Assembly (NCBI GenBank): GCA_027491555.1 | Contig: JAOZGN010000041.1 | Span: 6,826 to 70,825 of the forward strand | Length of the DNA: 64,000 nt | Source: Thermoproteota archaeon | GTDB lineage: Archaea; Thermoproteota; Korarchaeia; Korarchaeales; Korarchaeaceae | Direction: 5' to 3' | Shown: positions 16,630 to 25,603 of the stretch, piece by piece | Layout: every line of letters begins with the position of its first letter | Numbering within the stretch: the stretch's first letter is position 1 | Notes under the pieces: model-generated | The model's database searches: none | Seen by the model: only the letters and a program-made list of their open reading frames with translations | What the model was told of the DNA's origin: nothing | Position numbers and translations under genes: made by a program

Positions 16630-19059
16630 GTGAGCTACTTGAGCCTGGCGAAGGAGAGGGCACTCATACTCTGGTTCGACGAGGTCAGGAAGGAGGACGT
16701 CCGTCTGGTCGGCGGCAAGGTGGCCAACCTGGGCGAGATGAGGTCGTTCGGCCTCCCAGTCCCGCCCGGGTTCGCAGTCACGGCCTACGCCTACGAGAGG
16801 TTCATCAAGGAGACCGGGATAGCCCACGAGATCTACCGGATCATCAGGGAAGTCGTTAGGGAGAAGAAGCCCCAGGAGTATCAGGAAGCCTCAAGGCGGA
16901 TAAGGAAGCTGATCGAGAGCACCCCGATCCCGCCAGACATTGAGCAGGCCATCCGGGCCGCGTACAGGAGGCTCGGAGACATGATCGGCATGCCCAACCC
17001 ACTGGTGGCGGCCAGGAGCTCTGCAACTGCCGAGGACCTGCCGGACGCCAGCTTCGCCGGCCAGCAGGACACCTACCTGGGCATCAAGGGGGAGGAGGAC
17101 CTGGTGGACAAGGTGAGGAAGTGCTGGGCCAGCCTGTTCACCGCGAGGGCCATATCATACAGGGAGGATAAGGGATTCAGGCACGAGGACGTCCTGATCT
17201 CCGTGGCCGTGCAGAAGATGGTCAACTCCAGGAGCGCGGGCGTCATGTTCACCATAAACCCGGTCACGGGCAATGAGGACGAGCTCGTCATCGAGTCGAG
17301 CTACGGCCTCGGGGAGACCGTCGTGGGAGGCAAGGTGACCCCGGACACGTTCGTGGTCGACAAGAAGACGCTCGAGATCAAGGCCAAGCATCTCGGAGAC
17401 AAGAAGCTCGAGATAGTCCTCCTCCCCAACGGCGGCACGCTCGAGCGGGAGGTTGAGCCGGAGAGGAGGCAGCAGTTCTCGCTCTCCGACGAGGAGATCA
17501 GGAAGCTCGCCGAGTTCGGCATCAAGATAGAGGAGCACTACGGCAGACCCATGGACGTCGAGTGGGCCATAGACAAGGACCTCAGCTGGCCTGAGAACGT
17601 GCTCATACTGCAGGCCAGGCCCGAGACCGTCCACAGCCTTAAGGTCGCCGAGGCCCCGGCCGAGGCTGAGGTCGAGGAGGCGGAGGCCCCGAAGGGTGAG
17701 GCCGTGGTCAAGGGCCTGCCCGCCAGCCCCGGCATAGCCGCCGGCGTGGCCAAGGTGGCCCTCACCGTCGACGAGGCCGCCCAGCTGATCAAGGAGGGTG
17801 ACATCCTCGTCACCAAGATGACCACGCCCGACTGGGAGCCTTACATGAAGATCGTGGGCGCCATCGTGACTGACGAGGGAGGCATGACCAGCCACGCGGC
17901 CATAGTCAGCAGGGAGCTGGGCATCCCGTGCATCGTGGGCACCGGCAACGCCACTCAGGTGCTCAAGACCGGCAAGAAGTACACCGTCGACGGCCGCACC
18001 GGAATGGTGTACGAGGGCGTCAGAGAGGACCTCGTCAAGAAGCCCGTTGCCCCCACCGCGGCCGGGGAGATGGTCATGGTCGCCGGACCGACGCTCGAGA
18101 TCCCCGTGACCGGGACGAAGATCTACATGAACCTGGGTATCCCCGAGAAGATCGAGCAGTACAAGGACCTGCCCATCGACGGGATCGGCCTCATGAGGAT
18201 CGAGTTCATCATAGCCAGCTGGATCAAGATGCACCCGCTCTACGCGATAAAGATCGGGAAGGAGGACTTCTACGTCGAGAAGCTCGCCGAGGGAATAGGC
18301 ACCGTGGCCAGGGCTATCTACCCGAGGCCCGTCGTGGTGAGGCTCAGCGACTTCAAGACCAACGAGTACGCCAAGCTCGAGGGCGGAGCCGAGTACGAGC
18401 CTGAGGAGGCCAACCCCATGATCGGCTGGAGGGGTGCCTCCAGATACATCAGCAAGGAGTTCGAGCCCGCCTTCAGGCTCGAACTCAGGGCCATCAGGTC
18501 CCTCCACGAGCAGGGCCTCAAGAACGTCTGGGTGATGATACCGTTCGTCAGGACCGTCTGGGAGGCCGAGAAGACCATCGCCATCATGGAGGACGAGGGT
18601 CTCAGGCCAGGCAGAGACTTCCAGGTGTGGGCCATGGCCGAGGTGCCCAGCATAGTCATGCTCGCAGATCAGTTCAACAGGTACTTCCAGGGCTACTCCA
18701 TCGGGTCTAACGACCTGACCCAGCTCACCCTGGGCGTCGACAGGGACAGCGGCGTCCTTCCCGCGATAGACCCGAGGTACTTCGACGAGAGGGACCTCGC
18801 CGTGAGGAGGATGATCCAGCACCTGATCAAGGTGGCCCACAGGGACGGCAGGACCGTCAGCATCTGCGGACAGGCCCCCAGCGTGTACCCGGACTTCACC
18901 GAGTTCCTAGTCAGGGCGGGCATCGACAGCATAAGCGTCAACCCCGACGCAGTAATCAGCACCAGGAGGCTGGTCGCCAGGATCGAGAGGAGGCTCGTAC
19001 TCGAGAGGCTGGCGAGGCTCGAGGAGGCCGAGGACGTCTTCGAGTTCGACCTCCTCTGA
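16630..19059 (+). CDS. ppsA: Phosphoenolpyruvate synthase
   Basis: An 809-residue enzyme of standard length that makes PEP from pyruvate and ATP (pyruvate, water dikinase), the entry to gluconeogenesis; in some thermophilic archaea it can also run glycolytically. The N-terminal ATP-grasp domain shows GGKxxNLGEM and AARSSATAEDLPxASFAGQQ. The central swivelling domain has the phosphorylated His422 in GGMTSHAAIVSRELGIP. The C-terminal TIM-barrel domain has the PEP-binding GSNDLTQ and the CGQAPS loop. Codon use is strongly biased, consistent with high expression. Confidence 0.97.
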   Translation: MSYLSLAKERALILWFDEVRKEDVRLVGGKVANLGEMRSFGLPVPPGFAVTAYAYERFIKETGIAHEIYRIIREVVREKKPQEYQEASRRIRKLIESTPIPPDIEQAIRAAYRRLGDMIGMPNPLVAARSSATAEDLPDASFAGQQDTYLGIKGEEDLVDKVRKCWASLFTARAISYREDKGFRHEDVLISVAVQKMVNSRSAGVMFTINPVTGNEDELVIESSYGLGETVVGGKVTPDTFVVDKKTLEIKAKHLGDKKLEIVLLPNGGTLEREVEPERRQQFSLSDEEIRKLAEFGIKIEEHYGRPMDVEWAIDKDLSWPENVLILQARPETVHSLKVAEAPAEAEVEEAEAPKGEAVVKGLPASPGIAAGVAKVALTVDEAAQLIKEGDILVTKMTTPDWEPYMKIVGAIVTDEGGMTSHAAIVSRELGIPCIVGTGNATQVLKTGKKYTVDGRTGMVYEGVREDLVKKPVAPTAAGEMVMVAGPTLEIPVTGTKIYMNLGIPEKIEQYKDLPIDGIGLMRIEFIIASWIKMHPLYAIKIGKEDFYVEKLAEGIGTVARAIYPRPVVVRLSDFKTNEYAKLEGGAEYEPEEANPMIGWRGASRYISKEFEPAFRLELRAIRSLHEQGLKNVWVMIPFVRTVWEAEKTIAIMEDEGLRPGRDFQVWAMAEVPSIVMLADQFNRYFQGYSIGSNDLTQLTLGVDRDSGVLPAIDPRYFDERDLAVRRMIQHLIKVAHRDGRTVSICGQAPSVYPDFTEFLVRAGIDSISVNPDAVISTRRLVARIERRLVLERLARLEEAEDVFEFDLL

Positions 19060-19074
19060 GCCCGAGGGGGTCCC

Positions 19075-19581
19075 TCAGACCTCCTCTCCCCTTTCCTCTT
19101 TCTCTCGCCTCAGGGCGTAGTCCACGAGTTCCTGCTCGGGCTCAGACCTCCTGGCCCGTGACACCATGTTCCTGATCATCCTCCCGTCGTAGATCCCGGA
19201 CCCTAGGTAGACCTGCCCGCACCTCAGGATGACCGGCCCGGGCTCCACGCCTGGGAGCTCGCCCACCTCCAGGTCGGAGCCGGACATCCAGGCGTCCATG
19301 GACTCCGCGGGGATCTCCACGACATTCTTCGTGGCCGACGGTCCCAAGAGCGTCGCCCCCTCTATGCTGAGGTGAATTCCAAAGGGAGTCTCCCGGGCCA
19401 CGTACACCCCCGCCACAGCCGCAACGTCGAGGAACTCGAGGGCCTCCCTGGCGACCAGCCTCGCCCTCTTCGCAGACGTGAGAAGCGTGAGGCCGTCGGG
19501 CGTCCTCTCGATCCCGAATCTGTCCCTCAGCGCCGAGAGTAGCTGCTCCTCCCTCTCTCGCTCGCGCTCCGTCCCGTTCAG
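19075..19581 (-). CDS. PUA-like ribosome-biogenesis/RNA-binding protein, apparent CTG start
   Basis: The frame directly follows the m5C methyltransferase and its C-terminal half has a PUA-like look (a strand with VILRCGQVYLGSG, then MIRNMVSRARR), similar to proteins accompanying NOL1/NOP2-type methylases. The visible frame extends upstream of GTG 19416 to a stop at 19588-19590 without any ATG, GTG or TTG that would give a complete N-terminal domain. A perfect GGAGGTGAT lies 5 bases before CTG 19581, so CTG is the best start, giving about 168 residues. The alternative is that this segment and the methylase were once one gene, since the methylase TGA is in the same frame. Confidence 0.6.
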   Translation of the reverse strand: MNGTEREREREEQLLSALRDRFGIERTPDGLTLLTSAKRARLVAREALEFLDVAAVAGVYVARETPFGIHLSIEGATLLGPSATKNVVEIPAESMDAWMSGSDLEVGELPGVEPGPVILRCGQVYLGSGIYDGRMIRNMVSRARRSEPEQELVDYALRREKEERGEEV

Positions 19582-19587
19582 CTTGAA

Positions 19588-20550
19588 TCACCTCCCCCTG
19601 CCAGCGTCGAGGGGCTTCTGAAGGAGGGCGACGTAGAACGCCTGAGTGTCGTTGTCCTGAGGGTAGATCCTGAGCGTCCTCGCCAGAGAGGGATCCAGCT
19701 CGGCCCCCTCCCATCTTGTGAGCCCGGGCCTTGACTTCAGGCCTGGGATCTCGGGCCTGACCGGCTCGGCCCCCTCCTGAATGAGCCTCTGAACCACGAA
19801 CTCGTTCTCCTCCGGGTCCAGCGTGCAGGTGGAGTACACCATCAGCCCGCCCGGCTTGAGGAGCCTGTAGCCAGCCAGGGCGAGCGACCTCTGAAGCCGG
19901 GAGATCCTCCTGACCGCCCCGAGGCTCCATCTCTTCAGGGCCCCCCAGCTCCTCCTGGCCTCTCCGATGGCCGAGCAGGGGGCGTCTACAAGCACCCTGT
20001 CGAACCTCCTCTCCCCTAGGACCTTGGAGAGCACCCTGCCGTCCCTCACGGTCACGACCACGTTTGGACATCCCATCCTCTGAACGTTCGCGGAGAGGGC
20101 GTTGGCCCTGCCGGGGTTCGAGTCGTTGGCCAGCACCACGCCCCTCCACTCCATCATCTCGGCCATCTGGGTCGTCTTAGAGCCCGGCGCCGCGGCGATG
20201 TCCAGCACCCGCTCGCTGGGCTCGGGGGAGAGGGCCACGGGCGGGACCATGGAGGCCGCCTCCTGCACGTAGTATAGCCCGAGCTGATGCTCCGACGTGG
20301 CCCCAAGTCTCTCTGGCCCCCTGAGAACCCAGAAGCCGGGCTCGTACCACGGCACGCCCCTCAGAACCCACCCCCGGGACTCCAGTCTCCTCCTGAGGGA
20401 GTCGGGGTCGGCCTTCATGGGGTTCAGGCGCACGGAGGGGATGGGCCTGGTGGCCATGAACCTGAGGAACACACCGTACTCGCTCCCCATCAGCTTGCGG
20501 TACCTCTCCTCGAATGACCTCTTCAGGACGCCCTCTGGAAACCTCTCCAA
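19588..20550 (-). CDS. RNA m5C methyltransferase (NOL1/NOP2/Sun family)
   Basis: About 320 residues with the class I SAM-dependent RNA m5C methylase motifs. AAAPGSKTTQ is motif I, DAPCS is motif IV with one catalytic Cys, and YSTCTLDPEENE is motif VI with the nucleophilic Cys. The target is a tRNA or rRNA cytosine; which one cannot be told. TTG 20550 is chosen because GAGGTGGGAGGG precedes it and a CCTATAATA box A lies upstream on this strand near 20583-20592. Its TGA stop is embedded in the ribosome-binding site of the downstream PUA-like gene, indicating coupled expression. Confidence 0.88.
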   Translation of the reverse strand: MERFPEGVLKRSFEERYRKLMGSEYGVFLRFMATRPIPSVRLNPMKADPDSLRRRLESRGWVLRGVPWYEPGFWVLRGPERLGATSEHQLGLYYVQEAASMVPPVALSPEPSERVLDIAAAPGSKTTQMAEMMEWRGVVLANDSNPGRANALSANVQRMGCPNVVVTVRDGRVLSKVLGERRFDRVLVDAPCSAIGEARRSWGALKRWSLGAVRRISRLQRSLALAGYRLLKPGGLMVYSTCTLDPEENEFVVQRLIQEGAEPVRPEIPGLKSRPGLTRWEGAELDPSLARTLRIYPQDNDTQAFYVALLQKPLDAGRGR

Positions 20551-20659
20551 GGCCCTCCCACCTCTCGGGACGGGGCGGCCGGTATTATAGGCCGCGCGTC
20601 GGGCGGGATAGTGGGGCAAAATCATTTACAGATCGACCGGACCGCTGGCCCGATCCGCC

Positions 20660-22144
20660 ATGGGGATCGAGTTCAAACCCCCGGTCGAGAGCCCGGAGGT
20701 CAAGGAGATCCTGACCAGGTACAGGGACGTGTGGGCCCTCTACTACGGCCTCTCCCTGATAGGATGGGACATGGAGACCTACATGCCACCCGGCGCAGCG
20801 GCGGAGAGGGGCGAGGCGAGGGCGACCCTCAGGAAGATGGTGCAGAGGCTCATGACCCACCCTGAGTTCGTCTCGCTCGTCGAGTCCGCCAAGCCGAGGA
20901 ACGACTTCGAGGCGGGCGTGATCAGGGTGCTGAAGAGGGACATCGAATACTACACCAAGCTGCCTCCGGAGTTCGTGGAGGAGGAGGCCCGGGTCACCAC
21001 CAAGGCCTATGCGGAGTGGGTGAAGGCCAAGCAGAGGGACGACTTCCAGTCGTTCGCGCCCACCCTGGAGAGGGTGTTCGAGCTCCAGAGGAGGAAGGCC
21101 GAGTACCTCGGCTACGAGGAGCACCCCTACGACGCTCTCCTGGACAGGTTCGAGGAGGGCTTCACCGTCAAGGACTGCGATCGCCTCTTCTCGGTCGTCG
21201 ACGAGCTTTCTGACCTGTTCAAGAGGATTACAAAGAGGAGGCAGGGGGAGCACCCGCTCGAGAAAGAGGAGTACGACAGGGAGAGCATGAGGAGGCTTAA
21301 TGACCACATCCTGCACGTGCTCGGATTCGACTTCAACAGGGGGCGGATGGACGTATCGCCCCACCCGTTCACCTCTGGGATAGGACTCGACGACGTCCGG
21401 ATCACCACCTGGTACCACTCGAGGGACTTCAGGAGGTCTCTGTTGGCGGTGGTGCACGAGTTCGGGCACGCCACGTACGACATGAACATAGACAGGGCGT
21501 ACTGGGCCACGCCGGTTCAGGAGGGCGCCTCCTACGGGATACACGAGTCCCAGTCGAGGTTCTGGGAGAACGTCGTGGGCAGGAGCAGAGAGTTCGTCGA
21601 GGCCACGTTCCACGAGATGGCCCTGGCCCTTCCCTTCCTGAGGAGGTACGCGCCTGGAGATGTCTACGAGTACTTCACGCTGGTGAGGCCCGAGCTGGTC
21701 AGGGTCGAGGCCGACGAGGTCCACTACGGCCTGCACATCTACTTGAGATACGAGATTGAGAAGTCCGTGCTGGAGGGGTCGCTCAAAGTCGAGGAGCTTC
21801 CGGAGCTGTGGAATGAGGAGATGGAGCGCCTGATCGGGGTGAGGCCCAGGGGATACGCGGACGGCGTCATCCAAGACGTCCACTGGTCGCTCGGGTACGT
21901 CGGTTACTTCCCGACGTACTTCGTGGGTACGGTTCTGGCGGCCCAGCTGGGCTCGAAGATACCTGAGCTAGGGGAGAAGATAGCTCAGAGGCGGTTTGGA
22001 GAGATCATGGAGTTCCTGAGGGAGAGAGTGCAGAAGTGGGGCTCTGTATACTCGCCAAAGGAGCTAGTGAGGCGCGCAATAGGCGAGGACATCGACCCCG
22101 AGAGCTTCGTGAGGTACGTCAGGCGGAAGTACTTGGGAGGCTAA
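20660..22144 (+). CDS. Thermostable carboxypeptidase, peptidase family M32
   Basis: A 494-residue metallocarboxypeptidase of the Taq/Pfu type. The zinc motif is HEFGH (His266-His270, Glu267), with the third ligand in HESQSR (Glu296). The family's DPHP-like and GIGLDDVRITT segments are also present. It removes C-terminal residues broadly except proline, and works in the cytoplasm in peptide turnover. The gene runs divergently from the methylase, with an A/T-rich promoter around 20622-20632. The stop codon at 22142-22144 touches the left copy of the direct repeat that bounds the accessory island. Confidence 0.93.
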   Translation: MGIEFKPPVESPEVKEILTRYRDVWALYYGLSLIGWDMETYMPPGAAAERGEARATLRKMVQRLMTHPEFVSLVESAKPRNDFEAGVIRVLKRDIEYYTKLPPEFVEEEARVTTKAYAEWVKAKQRDDFQSFAPTLERVFELQRRKAEYLGYEEHPYDALLDRFEEGFTVKDCDRLFSVVDELSDLFKRITKRRQGEHPLEKEEYDRESMRRLNDHILHVLGFDFNRGRMDVSPHPFTSGIGLDDVRITTWYHSRDFRRSLLAVVHEFGHATYDMNIDRAYWATPVQEGASYGIHESQSRFWENVVGRSREFVEATFHEMALALPFLRRYAPGDVYEYFTLVRPELVRVEADEVHYGLHIYLRYEIEKSVLEGSLKVEELPELWNEEMERLIGVRPRGYADGVIQDVHWSLGYVGYFPTYFVGTVLAAQLGSKIPELGEKIAQRRFGEIMEFLRERVQKWGSVYSPKELVRRAIGEDIDPESFVRYVRRKYLGG

Positions 22145-22159
22145 GAGTACTCCCGCCAG
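22145..22159 (+). repeat. Left direct repeat of accessory island (possible att-like remnant)
   Basis: GAGTACTCCCGCCAG matches 14 of 15 bases at 25604-25618, where the sequence is the 3' end of the tfs gene. On the reverse strand both copies read as the codons for Trp-Arg-Glu-Tyr-Ser followed by a stop or near the stop. Copies in the same orientation at the two ends of an accessory region are what integration into a gene 3' end would leave. No integrase is present, and a chance match cannot be excluded. Confidence 0.35.
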
Positions 22160-22284
22160 AAATGTAGCTTTCAGTTAGTACTATTACGAGATATCACCAT
22201 CTGGGACGGGGGTTTAGGCAGACTGCGGATTGTTTCGGGGCCCGCGGCGGCGGAGGGCGCACGGCCTCGGGGGGACCAGTTCTC

Positions 22285-22926
22285 TCAAGGGCCTCCGGCG
22301 CGGCGGGCGGCGTACTCGGCCAGGCCGAACAGGAAGAATGAAGCCGCCATCAGGATCGCCCCCTCCCTGAGGCCCTCTGAGACCCCAAGCGACAGGGCCC
22401 ACAGTAAGACCCCCAGGAGAATCGTTCCAACGGAAAGAGCAACCGCTGCTAGGATGGTCAAGGTCTCGAAGTCGGACCTCGCTCTGTCCAGCAGCCCGTC
22501 TCTTAGAACGTAGCTTACGCTGCCCAGGTAGTTCTCTATGGAGGCGATGGGAAATCTAAGGAGGATCATGAGCAGGGCAACCACGGCAAGGACCGATAGG
22601 ACCAGCCCGTAGGTCCCCAGTGAGAGGGGCGGCTGCTGCCAGCGGAAGATTGGAATAAGAGAGGCGGGTGGGATTAGCCCGTATATCAGGTAGATCACGC
22701 CCCTGACGGCCTCCCGTGGATCCCCCTGCATAGTCCCCCTCCAGTACCCCACGTAGATGGGCATCGCCAAGCTTGAGATCACGAGCGAGGGGAGCAGGAC
22801 GTGCGCGAGAAGGCCATTGGCTATCGCCTCGATGATGGCTGGCACAAACGTTATGAGGCCAGCCAGTGTTAGTATTAGTTGTCCCAGCGCGTCGAGGCGT
22901 CCTATCAAGTCCCTACGCCGGCGCAC
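22285..22926 (-). CDS. Unknown membrane protein with about six helices
   Basis: A 213-residue hydrophobic protein with roughly six membrane segments and positively charged ends (RRRR at the start, ARRAG at the end). I recognise no family motif. GTG 22926 lies about 25 bases below an AATATTTTTAAT box A region (22945-22957), so the transcript is probably leaderless. It sits inside the accessory island between the two direct repeats, and its third-position base use is looser than in the flanking core genes, which is compatible with acquisition. Confidence 0.6.
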   Translation of the reverse strand: MRRRRDLIGRLDALGQLILTLAGLITFVPAIIEAIANGLLAHVLLPSLVISSLAMPIYVGYWRGTMQGDPREAVRGVIYLIYGLIPPASLIPIFRWQQPPLSLGTYGLVLSVLAVVALLMILLRFPIASIENYLGSVSYVLRDGLLDRARSDFETLTILAAVALSVGTILLGVLLWALSLGVSEGLREGAILMAASFFLFGLAEYAARRAGGP

Positions 22927-23210
22927 GACGGCCTTCTGCGAGCAGGTGATTAAAAATATTGCTGTCTTTTCGAGCTTTCGCTCAGAATTATGGGCAGTTT
23001 TATGCCAGCTCTATGAAAAGCAGACCCCCTAGAGAGCTATCTACCCGTTGTAGTGAGATGAGGGTTTCACGCTTATTTCTGCTAGGCTAGGCGCCATGCG
23101 CGGTTAATCGGCGCAAAATCTCTGGGGGGCAAGGATTCCGTCGAAAGCGCTCATCCTCGGTTTATAACACCCGTTCTAAAAGGCGCGAGATCGCGCAATA
23201 CGCGCGGTGA

Positions 23211-23417
23211 ATGTCGATCTACGATCAGAGAGCCTATCTCGGCTGGAGGGACGAGGAGACGGCTCCTCCAGATCATGTGGAGAGGGGTGTAAACAGGCGG
23301 CTCAACTGGGCTCTCGACCCTTGGGGTATCTGCGGGGGATGCGCGGGAAATCTTAGCCTGCGCCGCCAAAAAAGTGTAGGAAAGAAGCCATCAGCACACA
23401 GTAGTAAATGGAATTGA
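23211..23417 (+). pseudogene. Possible remnant of a transposase-type C-terminus
   Basis: A 68-codon frame whose second half (VNRRLNWALDPWGICGGCAG, then a basic Ser/Lys tail) resembles the low-complexity C-terminal ends seen in archaeal IS605-type TnpB proteins. The match is by eye and weak. It stands within a 660-base stretch (22927-23591) with no convincing gene and is followed by the tandem repeat and the structured RNA candidate. It may be noncoding. Confidence 0.2.
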
Positions 23418-23428
23418 AGGATCTCCTG

Positions 23429-23454
23429 GCAGCCAGATTAAGCAGCCAGATTAA
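23429..23454 (+). repeat. Perfect 13-base tandem repeat
   Basis: GCAGCCAGATTAA occurs twice head to tail (23429-23441 and 23442-23454). It ends just before the box A of the structured RNA candidate. It may be a regulator site or an insertion scar. Confidence 0.6.
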
Positions 23455-23487
23455 ACACTTATTTAGAAATGACATAAGCTTCTCTAT

Positions 23488-23570
23488 TGGGGAGCGGTAA
23501 GCCCACCCCTTACGGGGTGGCTCCGCGGGAAAGGATGAGAGGCGCAGCCCGACGAGTACCGCGGGGCGCG
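23488..23570 (+). ncRNA. Candidate structured RNA facing the DUF3800 gene
   Basis: CTTATTTAG at 23458-23466 looks like a box A and would start a plus-strand transcript near 23488. The transcript holds a stable hairpin, CCACCCC-TTAC-GGGGTGG (23503-23520). It also has two competing closing stems: GCGGTA (23494-23499) with TACCGC (23557-23562), and CCGCGG (23523-23528) with CCGCGG (23559-23564). This looks like a small RNA with alternative folds. Structured RNA motifs near DUF3800 genes have been reported from comparative work, and the right ends of TnpB elements also carry such hairpins (omega RNA). Either explanation is an inference. Confidence 0.4.
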
Positions 23571-23591
23571 ATGACCTCCTCCCTGTGCTCG

Positions 23592-24305
23592 CTACCACTT
23601 CACCTCAATGTAGATCCTCTTCCCGGATCGATCTATGATGTCCGCGTACTCCGAGTTCCCCCTCTCGTACTTCTGGAAGTAAGAGCCAGCCACGAAGTCA
23701 GCCATCCAGATCCCAGGCTCTTCGCTCGACGCAACGTGCTCTATGTTCAGGGAGTTCAGCTCGTAGTGGATGTAGCCCCAGTCCCTGAGGAACTCGTACT
23801 TCCTCCTGGAGTAGTCGTCGAAGGCCCTCTTGGCCTGTCCCCTCAGCCTCTTGTCCACCATCACGGTAAGCTCGGGGTCAGGCTGAACAAGTTCAAGGAA
23901 GCCGAAAAACAGGTTGTGAACGATCATGTAGTTGTAGAGCCTGTCGCTCGTCCAGCTCGGATACGCCTTCGACTTGTCCACTATAACCACGCCGATTCTG
24001 ACGTCGAGTGTAGTGATCACGCTCAGAACTCTCCTCCGAACCTCGGGCATCTTCGACAGGTACAGCCTGTGCTCCTCGGCGCTGAGAACCCGCTTGGTCG
24101 ATCTGCTGGGGAGGTTGAACTTCAGCTCATCCATTTGTGGAGGATACAGATTCCTCCTCTTGAGCCTCTTGAGGATCCTAGAGAGAACTTTATCCACCGA
24201 CGGCTTGTCCCTTCCCCTGACGTGGACGAAAGCTAAGACGAAGTGCCTAGTGGCCTTGCTCGTCAGCATCGGGTCCCCCGACTCGTCCACAAACACGTAG
24301 TCCAA
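23592..24305 (-). CDS. DUF3800 family protein
   Basis: A 237-residue protein with the DUF3800 pattern: FVDESGD at the extreme N-terminus, VMVDKR in the middle and a late MADFVAGSYFQKYE helix. The acidic residues resemble an RNase H-like nuclease centre. The function of the family is unknown; members are scattered, horizontally mobile and often near mobile elements or defence genes. TTG 24305 lies about 28 bases below a CATAAATTG box A (24331-24339), so a leaderless start is likely. The 3' end points towards the structured RNA candidate on the other strand. Confidence 0.8.
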   Translation of the reverse strand: MDYVFVDESGDPMLTSKATRHFVLAFVHVRGRDKPSVDKVLSRILKRLKRRNLYPPQMDELKFNLPSRSTKRVLSAEEHRLYLSKMPEVRRRVLSVITTLDVRIGVVIVDKSKAYPSWTSDRLYNYMIVHNLFFGFLELVQPDPELTVMVDKRLRGQAKRAFDDYSRRKYEFLRDWGYIHYELNSLNIEHVASSEEPGIWMADFVAGSYFQKYERGNSEYADIIDRSGKRIYIEVKW

Positions 24306-24353
24306 CGACAGAACCCCCTGGGCAGATCCAATTTATGAAGCCCCCCACGTAGG

Positions 24354-24659
24354 TTAGTTCGGCTGGGGGTCACGCGTAGGCCGTCTGCTTGGAGCCTTAG
24401 AATTCTCGATCCGCCTGAGCGCGGCGGGGAGAAGGAATCCGGCGAGCACCTCCACCGCTCGCTCCGCCTCCTCTGGGAGAGGGGAAAGACCCTGCTCTCG
24501 CGCCTTCAGCTCAACGAGCTTTACGTAGACCGCGGCACGAGCGACAGTCCTCACGACCACAGCCGCAAGCTCCTCCTCGCTCATCTCATCGATTTCAAGT
24601 AGAATCTCCAGTATCTCCCCCGTTAGAACCTCTCTAATCTTCTCACTCTCGTCGTCCAA
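24354..24659 (-). CDS. Unknown small acidic helical protein, 101 aa
   Basis: The protein is predicted almost wholly helical, with an acidic N-terminal half and a basic, proline-rich tail. I do not recognise it. GGGGAAGGAG precedes the TTG at 24659. It is probably upstream of, but not co-transcribed with, the DUF3800 gene, which has its own box A in the 50-base gap. The stretch 24660-24933 upstream holds no gene that I can support, only an inverted repeat TCGCGC-GAATT-GCGCGA (24841-24857) and a TTATAATAG box A near 24881-24889. Confidence 0.5.
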   Translation of the reverse strand: MDDESEKIREVLTGEILEILLEIDEMSEEELAAVVVRTVARAAVYVKLVELKAREQGLSPLPEEAERAVEVLAGFLLPAALRRIENSKAPSRRPTRDPQPN

Positions 24660-24933
24660 GATGCTCCTTCCCCCGGAAAGCGAGATGAGATCTCTGGTTG
24701 GACTTCCAGTACTGAGTGGAACCTGCCCTCAGAAAATATAGTTCCCCTTTCATATTGGGACTCACCTACACATGATCCAAGTAGGCCAGGAAGTAGCCCC
24801 TTTCGCAGAGATAGCTAGTCTAATCGTAGATCTACATACATCGCGCGAATTGCGCGATCTCCGAGCTTTTAGAACAGCCGTTATAATAGGCTTCTCCTCT
24901 TCCCTCTCAGCGAAATGACGACGGATAAACGTC

Positions 24934-25603
24934 GTGAGCGTCACGCCAACCCAGGTCTTCCTCCCTGCCGGTGGGCAGGCCACGATAACCGTGGACGTCG
25001 ATCTCCCCCCAGGGGGACAGGCCAACGTCACCGCGGAGGCTGATGGAGGAGCTGACACGTCCAACATAACCGCCCAGGGGGAGAGCGCGTTCATCGACGT
25101 CGAGGTCTACCCAGACCTGGTGGGCAGACTCGACTCCGTGACCATAGACGTCCACAGCAGCGAGAGGAACGTCACCATCACGATCTACGACCCCAGCGGG
25201 AACGTCTGGAAGCAATATGGAGTCACCCTGAACAAGACGGGGAGCTGGAGGGACTCCGTGGCTGAGGTCATGCCACCCGGAGGCTACTTCGCCTGGGAGG
25301 ACAAGAGCGCGAACCTGGGGACCGTGAAGTCCAAGAATAGGTGGAGCTGCACCTACTGCTACCGGGATCTCCCCTCTCTCTGTCGGTCTAAAGCGGAAGC
25401 CTACCTCCAGAACCTTGAGGCGGAGGGCGCTTACATGGAGCGTCTCCCAGAGCGGAACCTACCACGGCTACACTAGGGTCACGGCGACCAGCTCTGAGCT
25501 CGCGGGATGGCAGGGGGTTAAGGTGGCGGACGACTACGTTTACGTGGATGGAGGCCAACTCAGGCCTTCCGGGCGGTCACTGGGAGATAATACTAACAAT
25601 TAG
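24934..25603 (+). pseudogene. Broken fragment of a secreted beta-rich surface protein
   Basis: The frame from GTG 24934 encodes about 140 residues of Thr/Asn/Val-rich beta-sandwich sequence with several N-x-T/S sites and repeated PxGGQA strands, typical of archaeal surface proteins, but no signal peptide. Near 25345-25400 the sense moves to the +1 frame, where residues such as SGTYHGYTRVTATSSELAGW continue in the same style to a stop at about 25603. A missing N-terminus plus frameshift indicates a decaying fragment. It ends exactly at the right direct repeat and tfs 3' end. Confidence 0.5.

Noticed and set aside
17155..18840. 561-codon reverse frame inside ppsA
   Set aside because: Long antisense frame produced by strong GC bias at third positions; ppsA matches its family over the full length. 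The same holds for antisense frames at 1902-2960, 20585-21883 and 31058-32353.
23529..23575. C/D box sRNA
   Set aside because: GGATGAGA and GCGATGACC resemble C boxes, but D/D' CTGA elements with correct spacing are absent.
24762..25094. Reverse frame of 110 codons upstream of the surface fragment
   Set aside because: Composition is poor and it is antisense to the beta-rich fragment; no start signals support it.
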